64,000 nucleotides of DNA from Moritella sp. (GCF_013215705.1 NZ_JABSQR010000011.1:1-64000); one strand, 5' to 3'; positions 18,444 through 27,750 are shown, counted from the stretch's first letter. Numbers and translations are program-made. Notes: generated by a model from the letters alone, not told the origin.

Positions 18444-21377
18444 ATGTTATTTAGAGCTATACCAATCACAACACTTGCAGTAATAACCAGCCTACTCAGT
18501 GCCTGTGGCAGTTACCAAAACAACGACCTAAACACCAATAAAAAAGAAACAGAAAAAGTAGTAACAACTCAAATTTACCAATCTCAAGATCAGTTACCAA
18601 TACGTTCCGATTTGATTACCTATCAATTAGACAATGGACTCGATATTCTGCTGTTACCAAGAAGCAAGTCAGGTGTCGAGCTTAGGTTATTGGTAAACTC
18701 AGGTTCATTACATGAAACAGAGCAACAACTCGGACTCGCTCATTTTGTTGAACATATGGCATTTAAAGGTACGCGTAATTTTCCTGACAAACAGAGCTTT
18801 TTGGCACTAGAATCTCAAGGTTTAACACTGGGTAGTCATATTAATGCCTCGACCAGTTTTAATTCCACGATTTATCGCCTGTCATTACCGGATAACAGCA
18901 ATACTGAATTAGCGCTAAATGTCTTATCAGACTGGGCAAGTGAGATCAGCTTTGATAACGATGCATTTGACGCAGAACGCGAAGTTATTGTCGAAGAATG
19001 GCGGTTACACCAAGGCAGTGCTTACCGAATTAATAACGAGTTAGAAACACTGCGCTATCAAGGTAGCCGTTTTGCTCACCGTAATACTATCGGTGACATT
19101 AACATAATCCGTCATGCGCCAGTCAGCCAGGCTAAAGCTTATTATAAGCGTTGGTACCAGCCCCAACGCATGACACTTGTTGTAACCGGGAACTTTGATC
19201 AAACCGATATAAAAAAACAAATTAATGATTATTTTGCAAATAAACCAACGGGTAATACACCTGCCGACCCTAACAGTTGGCATCAATTTAAGCATAATTC
19301 ACAACTTGAAAGTAAGCTGATTTTCGACCCAGAACGCGCTGGTAGAATGCTACAACTTACCTTACAAAATGACCTACCATCAGCACTTAATACCACGAAT
19401 GGACAGTGGCGAGATCTCATTGAGTCGACCTGGATTGCAGTGCTTAATCAGCGTCTTGATATTCTCACTGACCACGATAAAATTAAATTTGCTCGTATGA
19501 ATAGTAAAAGTAGCTTATTGGATGCTAACCGAGTTCAAGCATTACTCATCGCTAAACCTAAAGGTGATGATTACGCCGACACCTTTGCTATTTTAACACG
19601 AGAACTGCAACGTCTAGCAACAGAACCGGTAACACAAGCCGAACTCGATAACGTGGCCGATATATACATAGCAAAACTATCCCGCCAAGCCGCCAATGAA
19701 CAAGCATATGAAAATAGTTACCTTGCTGATCGTCTTGTAAATTCAGTATCTAATCATATGCCGATGCTCAACAAGCAACAAGAACTGGCGATGGCAATCC
19801 AGTGGTTAGAAGCGCTCACACCCGAGCATTTACAAGCATCTGTCATTGAAACATTAACGAATAGTGCACCCAAAATCGCTATTATCGGACCTGATATCGA
19901 CAAAGGCAAAATAACGGCATCTGAATTAGCCCATATCTGGCAACAAGCTCGCCAATCGGTACCTGGACCTTTTACTTTAGCAGCCAAGACACAAGATCTG
20001 CTCATTACAGCCCCTGATGCCATAAAAACAACCCAAGCACTCAACACAAAAACCATTCTGTTGAACCAGACTGGAAAAAATAAAGCATTAACTGAACAAT
20101 TAACCTTAGAAAACAACATGACGGTTGTCATTCATTCCGACTCGAATTTGCAAGGTGATGTACAATTCGATCTTAAAATAAAAGGCGGTAATTCGTTAGC
20201 AAGTAACAAACAACTGGGCTCAGTTAATTGGGCATTAAACCTAGCTGAACGCTGTGGTTACGGTGGTTATAGTGCACGTCAACTCGCGAAGTTTTCTCGT
20301 AAGGAAGACCTCTTAGTTAACGCATACAGCCAGCAGCTATATCATGGGTTTCGCGGTAAGGCACCGGCCGATAATATGGATAAGTTACTTAGTTTAATCT
20401 ACTTAAAACTAAGCAGTCCAAACAGCTGCACTGATAAATTGGTTAACATGCAAGAAAGCTATTATTTAGGTCAAACCAAATTACCGGCAGAACGAAAATT
20501 CTATAATGCACTGACAGCAGCCAGCTTTAATCAAAGTCAGCGTTTAGTGTCTTCAGCATCAGGTCCTTGGAAAAAGTTTACAAGTCAGCAACTGCAAACA
20601 TTATATCAACAACTATTTTCTCATCCCGAACAGATGCAATTAACTATTTCTGGACCCGTTGATATTAAGCAACTAAAACCATTATTATCTCAATGGCTAG
20701 GTAACATAGTTACGGTACCAGAGACGACAGACCACGCCATAGATACAAGTGAAAAACAAGAACAACAAGGCTGGTTAGACCACAACATTAAGCCGCTTAA
20801 TCAAGCTATGCAGCAAACGTTTGCGATTGGCAGCAGTCCAAAAGCGATGGTGCAAATACATTACAGTGCTGATACACCATGGACATTACAACGTCAACTC
20901 GGATTACAGTTGATTGATGACATGACTAACTTAAGATTGCGTAATAAAGTTCGTGGTGAGGCATCCGGTGTTTATGTTATCAACATGTCTCAGTTATTAG
21001 CCAAATACCCTAGTGCCTATTATTTTGCACGTCTAAACTTCACTAGTGCACCCGAACGGGCAGGAGAATTAGCTCAATTAGCAAATAAAGAAATACAAAA
21101 GATCGCACGTAAGGGTTTCTCTTTTGCCGAGCTTAAGCAAGCAAAAAAAACCTGGCTACTGGCCCAACATCAGCGTGAGAAATATAGCAGTTACTGGCTA
21201 CAAGCATTAAGTCAACGAACCATCGAAGACGGGATCACCAATCTCAATGAACTAACTCAATTAAATGTGATTGTATCCGAAATGAGTATCGAAACTATTA
21301 ATGAAATAGCACATGAACTTATGGGGCATGCACAAAAAACGTTTATTTTAATGCCTAAACCTCTTCCTATGGTGTAA
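18444..21377 (+). CDS. pqqL: PqqL/FusC-like M16 zinc protease, lipoprotein
   Basis: The 977-residue periplasmic M16 peptidase has an inverted zinc motif HFVEH (His100, Glu103, His104) and the distal Glu in REVIVEEW about 80 residues on. Four M16 domains fit the length. The start at 18444 is preceded by GGAG at a good distance and gives a lipoprotein signal LLSACGS, unlike the soluble E. coli PqqL. FusC/PqqL proteases cut imported ferredoxin to free iron. As last gene of the receptor-transporter set, the same role is likely, with the exact substrate unknown. Confidence 0.88.
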   Translation: MLFRAIPITTLAVITSLLSACGSYQNNDLNTNKKETEKVVTTQIYQSQDQLPIRSDLITYQLDNGLDILLLPRSKSGVELRLLVNSGSLHETEQQLGLAHFVEHMAFKGTRNFPDKQSFLALESQGLTLGSHINASTSFNSTIYRLSLPDNSNTELALNVLSDWASEISFDNDAFDAEREVIVEEWRLHQGSAYRINNELETLRYQGSRFAHRNTIGDINIIRHAPVSQAKAYYKRWYQPQRMTLVVTGNFDQTDIKKQINDYFANKPTGNTPADPNSWHQFKHNSQLESKLIFDPERAGRMLQLTLQNDLPSALNTTNGQWRDLIESTWIAVLNQRLDILTDHDKIKFARMNSKSSLLDANRVQALLIAKPKGDDYADTFAILTRELQRLATEPVTQAELDNVADIYIAKLSRQAANEQAYENSYLADRLVNSVSNHMPMLNKQQELAMAIQWLEALTPEHLQASVIETLTNSAPKIAIIGPDIDKGKITASELAHIWQQARQSVPGPFTLAAKTQDLLITAPDAIKTTQALNTKTILLNQTGKNKALTEQLTLENNMTVVIHSDSNLQGDVQFDLKIKGGNSLASNKQLGSVNWALNLAERCGYGGYSARQLAKFSRKEDLLVNAYSQQLYHGFRGKAPADNMDKLLSLIYLKLSSPNSCTDKLVNMQESYYLGQTKLPAERKFYNALTAASFNQSQRLVSSASGPWKKFTSQQLQTLYQQLFSHPEQMQLTISGPVDIKQLKPLLSQWLGNIVTVPETTDHAIDTSEKQEQQGWLDHNIKPLNQAMQQTFAIGSSPKAMVQIHYSADTPWTLQRQLGLQLIDDMTNLRLRNKVRGEASGVYVINMSQLLAKYPSAYYFARLNFTSAPERAGELAQLANKEIQKIARKGFSFAELKQAKKTWLLAQHQREKYSSYWLQALSQRTIEDGITNLNELTQLNVIVSEMSIETINEIAHELMGHAQKTFILMPKPLPMV

Positions 21378-21444
21378 GAAGGATCGTTGTTACTACACTT
21401 ACTATATTAGTAGTCATATTACTTATAACAGGGATTGAAACAGG

Positions 21445-21479
21445 CTGCGTAGGTAACCCTTATGGTGATACCTACGCAG
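21445..21479. other. strong hairpin between convergent genes
   Basis: A perfect 11-bp stem (CTGCGTAGGTA / TACCTACGCAG) with a 13-nt loop lies between the pqqL and cytochrome genes. There is no T-run on either side, so it may be a processed mRNA end or a regulatory element rather than a classic terminator. Confidence 0.55.
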
Positions 21480-21558
21480 TTAGCGATACTCGACAAATAC
21501 AGCATGTTTCTTACGGTGTAATCATTAGCGCAGCACCAGATTAATATTTAATACCTCA

Positions 21559-21855
21559 CTATTTCAAACTGGCATAATAAGCAGCAATGTTGGCTATATC
21601 CGTATCCGATAATGCCATCGACATGCCTTTCATGGTTGGATCTGGGCGCTTACCTGATTTAAAATCTTTCAGCTGCTTCACCAGATACATTGCTTTTTGT
21701 CCGGCTAGGTTCGGGTACATAGGGACCGAAGATATCCCCGCGACACCATGACAGGCCATGCACATACCGGTTTTAGCCTTACCAGCCTCGATATCAGCAG
21801 CTATCGCAGGCATTGTAACCATTCCGGCTAAGATTAATAATGCTATTTTTTTCAT
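21559..21855 (-). CDS. class I cytochrome c, last gene of iodate reductase-like operon
   Basis: The 98-residue c-type cytochrome has a signal peptide ending AIAA and a haem site CMACH (Cys32, Cys35, His36), with Met residues in the KGMSMALS segment as candidate axial ligand. This small c553/c4-like fold usually shuttles electrons in the periplasm. It starts 54 bases after the oxidoreductase gene with an AGGAGG site and probably supplies electrons to, or accepts them from, that enzyme. Confidence 0.87.
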   Translation of the reverse strand: MKKIALLILAGMVTMPAIAADIEAGKAKTGMCMACHGVAGISSVPMYPNLAGQKAMYLVKQLKDFKSGKRPDPTMKGMSMALSDTDIANIAAYYASLK

Positions 21856-21909
21856 GTCTTTCCTCCTTAATTCAGGCCTTAAAAGAGGGCTGTTGCCAAC
21901 CCGTTTTAT

Positions 21910-24606
21910 TTAAACAATATTTCGCGGTGCAAAAGAGAACGCGCGGAATTCATGTTTATATTTAGACTCACCAATTTTCCTGATTTTCGATACACCCATT
22001 TTAAAGTTGTAGTTACCACTTATCTGATCAACAACTCGTGTCGTGAGTGAGTTAGACGGCTGGCGCATATCGAGCATGTTGGCATACAGCGCCCCCTGCT
22101 TGGTTGCAGGCGTCACAATTGCAACCGCAGTCACCGCGGCTTTATCAAGCTGGATATGACCGTTTTTCAGCAAGCTACTAAATTGGAAATCATCGCCTTT
22201 CACACCCAGAATGGTCTCTTTGAAATTAGCCACCCGATCGGAATACATCATCACTTGATCGCCCGATTCAATACCGCGTTTTTTCGCATCTTCAGGGTGA
22301 ATTTCAACCCAGTTTTCCGGCCAACGTTGGGCGGTATAGGCACGACGTTCAACATCATCAAAGCCTGACTGCCAAATTTCGTTAACGCGGCCATTAGAGA
22401 ACCACAGCTCATCTTCTCTTGGTTGCAACCAAGCATAAAAATCACTGAACAGATCCCAAGGATGTTTCTGCAGATTGACCTTGCCTGTTTGGCTATTAAA
22501 AGCCGTTAACTGTTTCTTCAATACGTTCTGACCTTGTGGTCCATTCGCTAAACCTTTTTCAGCTAATGTTGCAGCGGTCATTTCAGTATCATGTAAACGT
22601 TTAGTACCCACTAACTTTTTAGTATCGTAGTTATAGAACACAGGTCCTTGAATACCTTCAGTGCCATATTCTCTGAGTTTTTGGTGTAAGGTTTTACCTT
22701 CGATATGAGCAGCCACTTTGATCATATGGAAATCTTTACGACTACCCCGGCTAAAGCGTGATGCTTCTTCCGCGACATCGTTAGATGTTTCCCAATCAAA
22801 ACCGTCAAAGCCCATGCGTTTCGCCAGTTGGCCAACAATCCACCAATCTGGTTGTGCTTGTCCTGGCGCATCATTGAATTTTTGGTAAAGGCGCAGACGT
22901 CGCTCGCCATTGGCTCGCATAAAGTCAACCTCACCCCAAGTGGCAGCCGGGAAAACGATATCTGCAAACTTAGCGCCGATTGGATCACGGAGATAAATGT
23001 CTTGGTTGATCACCACCATACCGCCAGAGTCCGCACGTTTTTTCAAGGTATCAATGATCTCTTGTTTATCATAGCTATAGACTTGATGTGGGTTCGAGGT
23101 GACTAACTCCCAGAATTTCTTCTGCAGACCTTGGCTACCACACATAGATTGGATCCACGTGGTACCAATAACATGCGCAAAACGGGTATGACCTGAATAT
23201 AAATAGCGGTCAGTATCTAACGCTCTGCGACGACGACCAGGTACTTTTTCAGGTGATTTATTACGCGGTAATTTACCACCTGACTGACCACCACGTTGGT
23301 GACCACCAAAGCGTCCAACAACACGCCCTTCACGACCACCAGCACCGACAACCGTTGCTAGCGTTGAGATCGCATTGGTATTGGCCGTGTTATTTGACCA
23401 GTAGAAACCTTTTTCAATACCAATCGATGTTTTAGGACGTATACCATTAACTGGTTTCGCCATCATTTCAGCGGCTTTGTAGATCTTAGCTACATCAATG
23501 CCGGCCATTTTAGCCGCGTATTTAGGATCAAACTCGTCTTGTGCTTGGTTCCATTTTTTATAATCTTCAAAACCGTCAGTTTGGAATTTTCCCCACGTGG
23601 TACGCCACTGCCAAGGCGTATTACGGGTACCCTGACCAAAACCAGAATTAGACTCCCATTTGTTATTTACCCATTTATCAATCCATTCATCATCTTGCCA
23701 ACCATTGTCCATGATCACGCGTAATATCGCGCCAATCACCAGGTTATCAGAACCCGGGTTAAGATCGATATGTAAGCCGCCATGTTTTTTCATGTAAGCA
23801 ATACCGGCGGTTTCTCTTGGGTTTAATATCACGGTTTTCATACCGCGTTGAATAGCCGGCATCATAAACTGAGTAAACAAGATGGTCTTGGTTTCATACG
23901 GGTCAGTACCGCAAACCATTAACGTATCGGCTGCGCCCCAATCGTCATAACTTGGGCCAAAGTTATCAAAACCCGCATCACGGAAACCCGGTGTAGAAGT
24001 TACGTCCGACGGGGTATCATGGAAACTAAAGTTAGCCGTATTAATATGACGTAATGCATATTTGGTGATCGCATAGGTATTCTCAATATATTGATAAGAA
24101 TAGGTTTTAACGCAATAGGCATTGGTGCCGTGTTTATCAATAACATAACTACCCACCTCAGCAGCAATATCCAAGGCAAAGTCCCAAGGCACAGGTTGTA
24201 AGCTACCACCAATCCGTACTAACGGTTGGGTTAAACGGTCACGCGTGCCCGTTGCGGGGTTATAAACCTTCTGCGCTAACAGACCGCCGCGCATGGAAGA
24301 ATCCCCCATCTTATTAACCACAGTGCTGTCTTTGTCTGGCACGATGATAATATGATGCGGTTTGCCAAGATGCATGACGACATTATGTTGTGATGGCGCA
24401 ACCCAGGCTTGCAGTGGCGCACTGGGAAAATCGATACCAAAGGCATTTTCACTGGCTTTTTGGCCGCCACTGGCTTTTTCAATTGGCCAACGATAAACTT
24501 TGTAACCACAAGCGACGATGCAATAGTCACATGCGGTGGTGATCACTTCTGCAAACGTTGGTGGTAACGGTGCATGGTCTTCTGGAATATAAAAATTAGT
24601 AGTCAT
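21910..24606 (-). CDS. idrA: iodate reductase catalytic subunit (AioA/IdrA clade molybdopterin oxidoreductase)
   Basis: The 898-residue molybdo-bis-pterin enzyme has a CX2CX3C iron-sulphur motif (Cys26, 29, 33) and Ser104 where others have a fourth Cys, as in arsenite oxidase AioA with its 3Fe-4S cluster. Arg432 and His436 (RFGGH) match active-site residues of AioA, but the positions I align with AioA His195 and Glu203 are not conserved. That, and the two cytochrome peroxidase genes beside it, point to dissimilatory iodate reductase rather than arsenite oxidase. No signal peptide: export would piggyback on the Tat signal of the Rieske partner, whose gene ends 2 bases upstream. Alignment was from memory. 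Confidence 0.85.
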   Translation of the reverse strand: MTTNFYIPEDHAPLPPTFAEVITTACDYCIVACGYKVYRWPIEKASGGQKASENAFGIDFPSAPLQAWVAPSQHNVVMHLGKPHHIIIVPDKDSTVVNKMGDSSMRGGLLAQKVYNPATGTRDRLTQPLVRIGGSLQPVPWDFALDIAAEVGSYVIDKHGTNAYCVKTYSYQYIENTYAITKYALRHINTANFSFHDTPSDVTSTPGFRDAGFDNFGPSYDDWGAADTLMVCGTDPYETKTILFTQFMMPAIQRGMKTVILNPRETAGIAYMKKHGGLHIDLNPGSDNLVIGAILRVIMDNGWQDDEWIDKWVNNKWESNSGFGQGTRNTPWQWRTTWGKFQTDGFEDYKKWNQAQDEFDPKYAAKMAGIDVAKIYKAAEMMAKPVNGIRPKTSIGIEKGFYWSNNTANTNAISTLATVVGAGGREGRVVGRFGGHQRGGQSGGKLPRNKSPEKVPGRRRRALDTDRYLYSGHTRFAHVIGTTWIQSMCGSQGLQKKFWELVTSNPHQVYSYDKQEIIDTLKKRADSGGMVVINQDIYLRDPIGAKFADIVFPAATWGEVDFMRANGERRLRLYQKFNDAPGQAQPDWWIVGQLAKRMGFDGFDWETSNDVAEEASRFSRGSRKDFHMIKVAAHIEGKTLHQKLREYGTEGIQGPVFYNYDTKKLVGTKRLHDTEMTAATLAEKGLANGPQGQNVLKKQLTAFNSQTGKVNLQKHPWDLFSDFYAWLQPREDELWFSNGRVNEIWQSGFDDVERRAYTAQRWPENWVEIHPEDAKKRGIESGDQVMMYSDRVANFKETILGVKGDDFQFSSLLKNGHIQLDKAAVTAVAIVTPATKQGALYANMLDMRQPSNSLTTRVVDQISGNYNFKMGVSKIRKIGESKYKHEFRAFSFAPRNIV

Positions 24607-24608
24607 AA

Positions 24609-25229
24609 TTAAGCCCCCTGCATGGCAATAATATTATCGGTACGGCCAAACAACAGGCCCATAATGCCAACGGCATAAATGTCATCACCATCTTGTTCAA
24701 GCAATACTTGCGGCAGACTTTCATACGCTTGACCCGACACAATAATACCGTGACGGCGTAAATCAAACGTCGATAAATGGAATGGACATTGCCCTAATAC
24801 ACGGTGCTCACCAACCACTTTGTATTGACCATCAAGTGGCCCGCCTTGGTGAGTACACATTAATGAAAACGCCACAATATCTTGTTTGTGACCAAGACCA
24901 CCACCTGCTTTTACACCCATTCGCGTAATAATAGCGCGTGAATTAGGACCATTATCCGGGTAGTTAAAGTTAACAGGCTCATTCAGTTTCAACTCACTGA
25001 CTTTGGCGATCAACTGTCGTGGATATCCCACCACTCGCGCCCGCACACTTTGCGCTTGTGCAGTACCAGGGAATAACGACAAGGAAACCACACTCGCGGT
25101 ACTGGCCAGCGCACCGGTATACATTAAGAAATCACGACGTGAGACCATGCATTTTTGATGCTCTCCTGCACTTTCTGTGTTCATTTTCTCGTTACGCGCT
25201 GCATTGCGTTTTTTTCTGTCAAAGATCAT
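24609..25229 (-). CDS. idrB: Rieske iron-sulphur subunit with Tat signal
   Basis: A 206-residue protein with a Tat signal (SRRDFLMYTG at 30-39, hydrophobic stretch, AQA cleavage region) and a Rieske 2Fe-2S site: Cys125-x-His127 and Cys148-x2-His151. Gly130 and Phe150 sit where many Rieske proteins have the disulphide cysteines, so that bridge is absent. The gene starts within ATGA overlapping the stop of the upstream di-haem cytochrome gene and has a GGAGG site. It would pass electrons to the molybdenum subunit and carry it through the Tat pore. Confidence 0.9.
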   Translation of the reverse strand: MIFDRKKRNAARNEKMNTESAGEHQKCMVSRRDFLMYTGALASTASVVSLSLFPGTAQAQSVRARVVGYPRQLIAKVSELKLNEPVNFNYPDNGPNSRAIITRMGVKAGGGLGHKQDIVAFSLMCTHQGGPLDGQYKVVGEHRVLGQCPFHLSTFDLRRHGIIVSGQAYESLPQVLLEQDGDDIYAVGIMGLLFGRTDNIIAMQGA

Positions 25230-26476
25230 TTTGTCGCCTCCGCAAGTTGTTGCTCGGTAAATAGACGCTGATAAGGAGGTAGATCTGGATAGTCCATGGT
25301 GATACGTTCACCAGAGAAAGCACCTAAGAATGCCAACAAATCTATTTTTTCATTCGCAGTTAAACCCAGTGGTTTGATTAGCTCACTTTTAGTAGCGGGA
25401 TAACCGGTCGAGCGACCATCAGCGGCGATGCCACCGCGATCATAGAAATCAACCACATCTGCTAGTGTTGCTAACGTGCCATTGTGCATATACGGAGCGG
25501 TATATTTGGTATAACGTAAACTAGGAGTTCGGAATTTACCCTTCATTTCTTTGCGTTTACCACGGAAATAAACCCCTGGATCGGCTTTGGTTTTACGGTA
25601 CATTTTCTCGTTAGAACCTTTGGCATACAGCTCATAACGGAAAGTAATCTGTGCAAGAGCCTCTGAATCCCAGCGTAAGTTAGTCGGTACACCTACGTTG
25701 TAGTATTTCTGATCACTGGCTAATGCACTGTTATGGCAAGCGATACACTGTGCTTTACCTTCGAATAAGGTTTTACCCTTAAGTTGCTGTGCCGATAACG
25801 CCGTTTCGTCACCCATCAAGTAGTTATCTAATGGGGTATCTGTTTGTATTAACGTACGTTCAAATGCCGCCATGGCTTTCCAGACGTTGCTGAGCTTCGG
25901 ATAGTTATCACCAAATACTTGATTAAAACCAGTCACGTATTCAGGAATAAGCGCTAATCGTGCTTCCATGATGTCATCTTCGCCATTACCAGCAACCGCT
26001 CCTTTCGCCGCACTCTTCGCTTGGCCTTCTAGGGATTTACTTGAACCAGCCCAGAATAATTTGCCGTAATACGCAGAATTAATAATGGTTTGACTGTTAC
26101 GCCAATGCACAGTACCCGGATAACCGAGTGATAGATCTGTTGGGAAATCCCAACCCAACGCAGGATTATGACAAGCCACACAGGCTGTTGAACCATCCCC
26201 ACCAATACGACCATCAAAGAATAGCTTTTTACCTAACGCAATTTTTTCATCGGTCATGAGGTTATCTGCTGGAACCGGGACCGCACCAAGCGGCGCTAAT
26301 GCGGGTAATGTCATGCCATTGAGGGTGATCGGTTTTAATGATGCGGCAACCATCTCTGCCGTGATCACATTTTTATCTGCCTTAATGTTCTTATCGTCTT
26401 GCTGCGCACACGCTGGAACAGTAGTAATTGTCAGCAATAACGCGGCCATAGTAGACAAGTTGATTTTAGTGCTCAT
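25226..26476 (-). CDS. di-haem cytochrome c peroxidase-like protein, IdrP-type
   Basis: The 416-residue protein has two haem motifs (CVACHN, CIACHN), the MauG/CcpA fold. Start at 26476 has AGGAGG upstream; the signal ends VPACAQQ, which could be a lipobox or a plain Sec site. In iodate reducers, two such proteins (IdrP1, IdrP2) accompany IdrAB and are proposed to remove peroxide formed during iodate reduction. It ends in an ATGA overlap with the Rieske gene. I cannot say which of the two P proteins it corresponds to. Confidence 0.85.
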   Translation of the reverse strand: MSTKINLSTMAALLLTITTVPACAQQDDKNIKADKNVITAEMVAASLKPITLNGMTLPALAPLGAVPVPADNLMTDEKIALGKKLFFDGRIGGDGSTACVACHNPALGWDFPTDLSLGYPGTVHWRNSQTIINSAYYGKLFWAGSSKSLEGQAKSAAKGAVAGNGEDDIMEARLALIPEYVTGFNQVFGDNYPKLSNVWKAMAAFERTLIQTDTPLDNYLMGDETALSAQQLKGKTLFEGKAQCIACHNSALASDQKYYNVGVPTNLRWDSEALAQITFRYELYAKGSNEKMYRKTKADPGVYFRGKRKEMKGKFRTPSLRYTKYTAPYMHNGTLATLADVVDFYDRGGIAADGRSTGYPATKSELIKPLGLTANEKIDLLAFLGAFSGERITMDYPDLPPYQRLFTEQQLAEATK

Positions 26477-26486
26477 CTCGTCCTCC

Positions 26487-27578
26487 TTAGTTTTTAGCAT
26501 TTTGCCAATTGGCAATAGGTGCATAGTTATAATCTGACTGAGTCCAAACGTGTTTTTCAGTCGTTAATGGTTCACTTGACAGCGATTTCAAAAATGCAAC
26601 CAAGGCTTTTTGTTCTTGCCACGTCAAATTCAACGGTTTTAAACGGCTGTCTTTGTTGCTGTCCTCGCCACCACCGGTATTATAAAACGCCACCACATCT
26701 TGCAGGGTTTCCAGCATGCCGTTGTGCATATAAGGTGCGGTGTGCTGTAATTCACGCAGTGTTGGGGTCATAAATTTCCCCATATCAGAACCATCGGCTT
26801 TATGGGTTTGCACATGCGCACCCACATCGCGTTTCAAGTTCATGTAATTTTCATTACCCATGAACATATTAAAGGCGATAAAGGTGTGATGACGCAGTGG
26901 GTCACGGAAGATATCGAGGTTTTCTTCAACACCGGTATTGTGAGGTTTACCATCACTTAACAAAGGTCCATTGTGGCATTGCACACAACCCGCTTTACCG
27001 GTAAATACAGCTTGACCTTTAAGGGCGAGTTCTGACAGCTCACCTTTATCAAATGGCGTAGTATTGGAGGTTAATGTTTTAAGAAACTCAGGAATCGCTT
27101 TACGAATAGAACCATTAGAAGGCTCGCCATAACCCGCGGCTTTAAACATGCTCACATACACAGGATCTTGCTTAACACGCTCTTGCATCAAACGCATATC
27201 CATGTTCATTAACCAATCTTCCGTTAACATTTCACGCGTTACATCGTTTAAATTAGTACCGATACGACCGTCATGAAACCATATTTTCTTATAAGCGGTA
27301 TTAATTAAAGTCGGAACATTACGAAAGCCTTTACTGCCAGGGTAAGCTGGCGCTAGCGCATCAGGGTGAGAGAAACCACGGTCAGGTTGATGGCATGATG
27401 CGCAAGATAGCGCTCCGTCACCGGACAAACGTGGATCATAAAATAGACGTTTACCTAGTTCTGCTTTTGCGGCATTCACTTTCAATGTTGGTAGCGCACC
27501 AAACTCGCTGGTATGAGTCGCGGCCCAGCTAGAAAATGATAACGAAATAGCAGCAGTAAGGATCAGCGTTTTTTTCAT
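26487..27578 (-). CDS. di-haem cytochrome c peroxidase-like protein, first gene of operon
   Basis: The 363-residue protein has a signal peptide (MKKTLILTAAISLSFSSWAA) and two haem motifs (CASCHQ, CVQCHN) of the MauG/CcpA family. The start at 27578 has AGGAG upstream; a longer frame is unlikely. It lies 10 bases before the second di-haem gene, beginning a five-gene operon. It differs clearly from its neighbour in sequence, so the two are old paralogues, matching the IdrP1/IdrP2 pair known from iodate reducers. Confidence 0.85.
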   Translation of the reverse strand: MKKTLILTAAISLSFSSWAATHTSEFGALPTLKVNAAKAELGKRLFYDPRLSGDGALSCASCHQPDRGFSHPDALAPAYPGSKGFRNVPTLINTAYKKIWFHDGRIGTNLNDVTREMLTEDWLMNMDMRLMQERVKQDPVYVSMFKAAGYGEPSNGSIRKAIPEFLKTLTSNTTPFDKGELSELALKGQAVFTGKAGCVQCHNGPLLSDGKPHNTGVEENLDIFRDPLRHHTFIAFNMFMGNENYMNLKRDVGAHVQTHKADGSDMGKFMTPTLRELQHTAPYMHNGMLETLQDVVAFYNTGGGEDSNKDSRLKPLNLTWQEQKALVAFLKSLSSEPLTTEKHVWTQSDYNYAPIANWQNAKN

Positions 27579-27634
27579 TATAAAGCTCCTTTGCTTCCTA
27601 TCAATTGGAATAACATTAATCACAATGGGGTATT

Positions 27635-27650
27635 TGCATAAACTAGGCCA
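27635..27650 (-). promoter_or_regulatory. candidate sigma-54 (-24/-12) promoter of iodate reductase operon
   Basis: Minus-strand TGGCCTAGTTTATGCA has GG and GC at the exact sigma-54 spacing and matches TGGCACGnnnnTTGCA at the key bases (TGGC, TGCA). It would start transcription near 27624, about 46 bases before the first gene. A sigma-54 activator is encoded 5 kb away. Confidence 0.5.
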
Positions 27651-27732
27651 AAACAACAAAATTAAATAAAAGCATATATAACAGCAGTTTAAACTAAAAC
27701 GTGAGCGAGTTAACATTGCCATTCCTGTAACG

Positions 27733-27750
27733 TTTTATTAAATAATAAAA
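27733..27750. promoter_or_regulatory. inverted repeat upstream of sigma-54-like promoter
   Basis: TTTTATTAAATAATAAAA has 8-bp arms around a 2-base spacer, about 85 bases upstream of the -24 element. A second repeat, AATCACTGGTGATT, is at 27829-27842. Either could bind the NtrC-type activator; AT-rich palindromes also arise by chance. Confidence 0.3.

Noticed and set aside
21910-25229. Arsenite oxidase AioBA
   Set aside because: The overall fold matches, but two pocket residues differ, and the two di-haem cytochrome genes point to iodate reductase. No aio regulators or arsenic transport genes are near.
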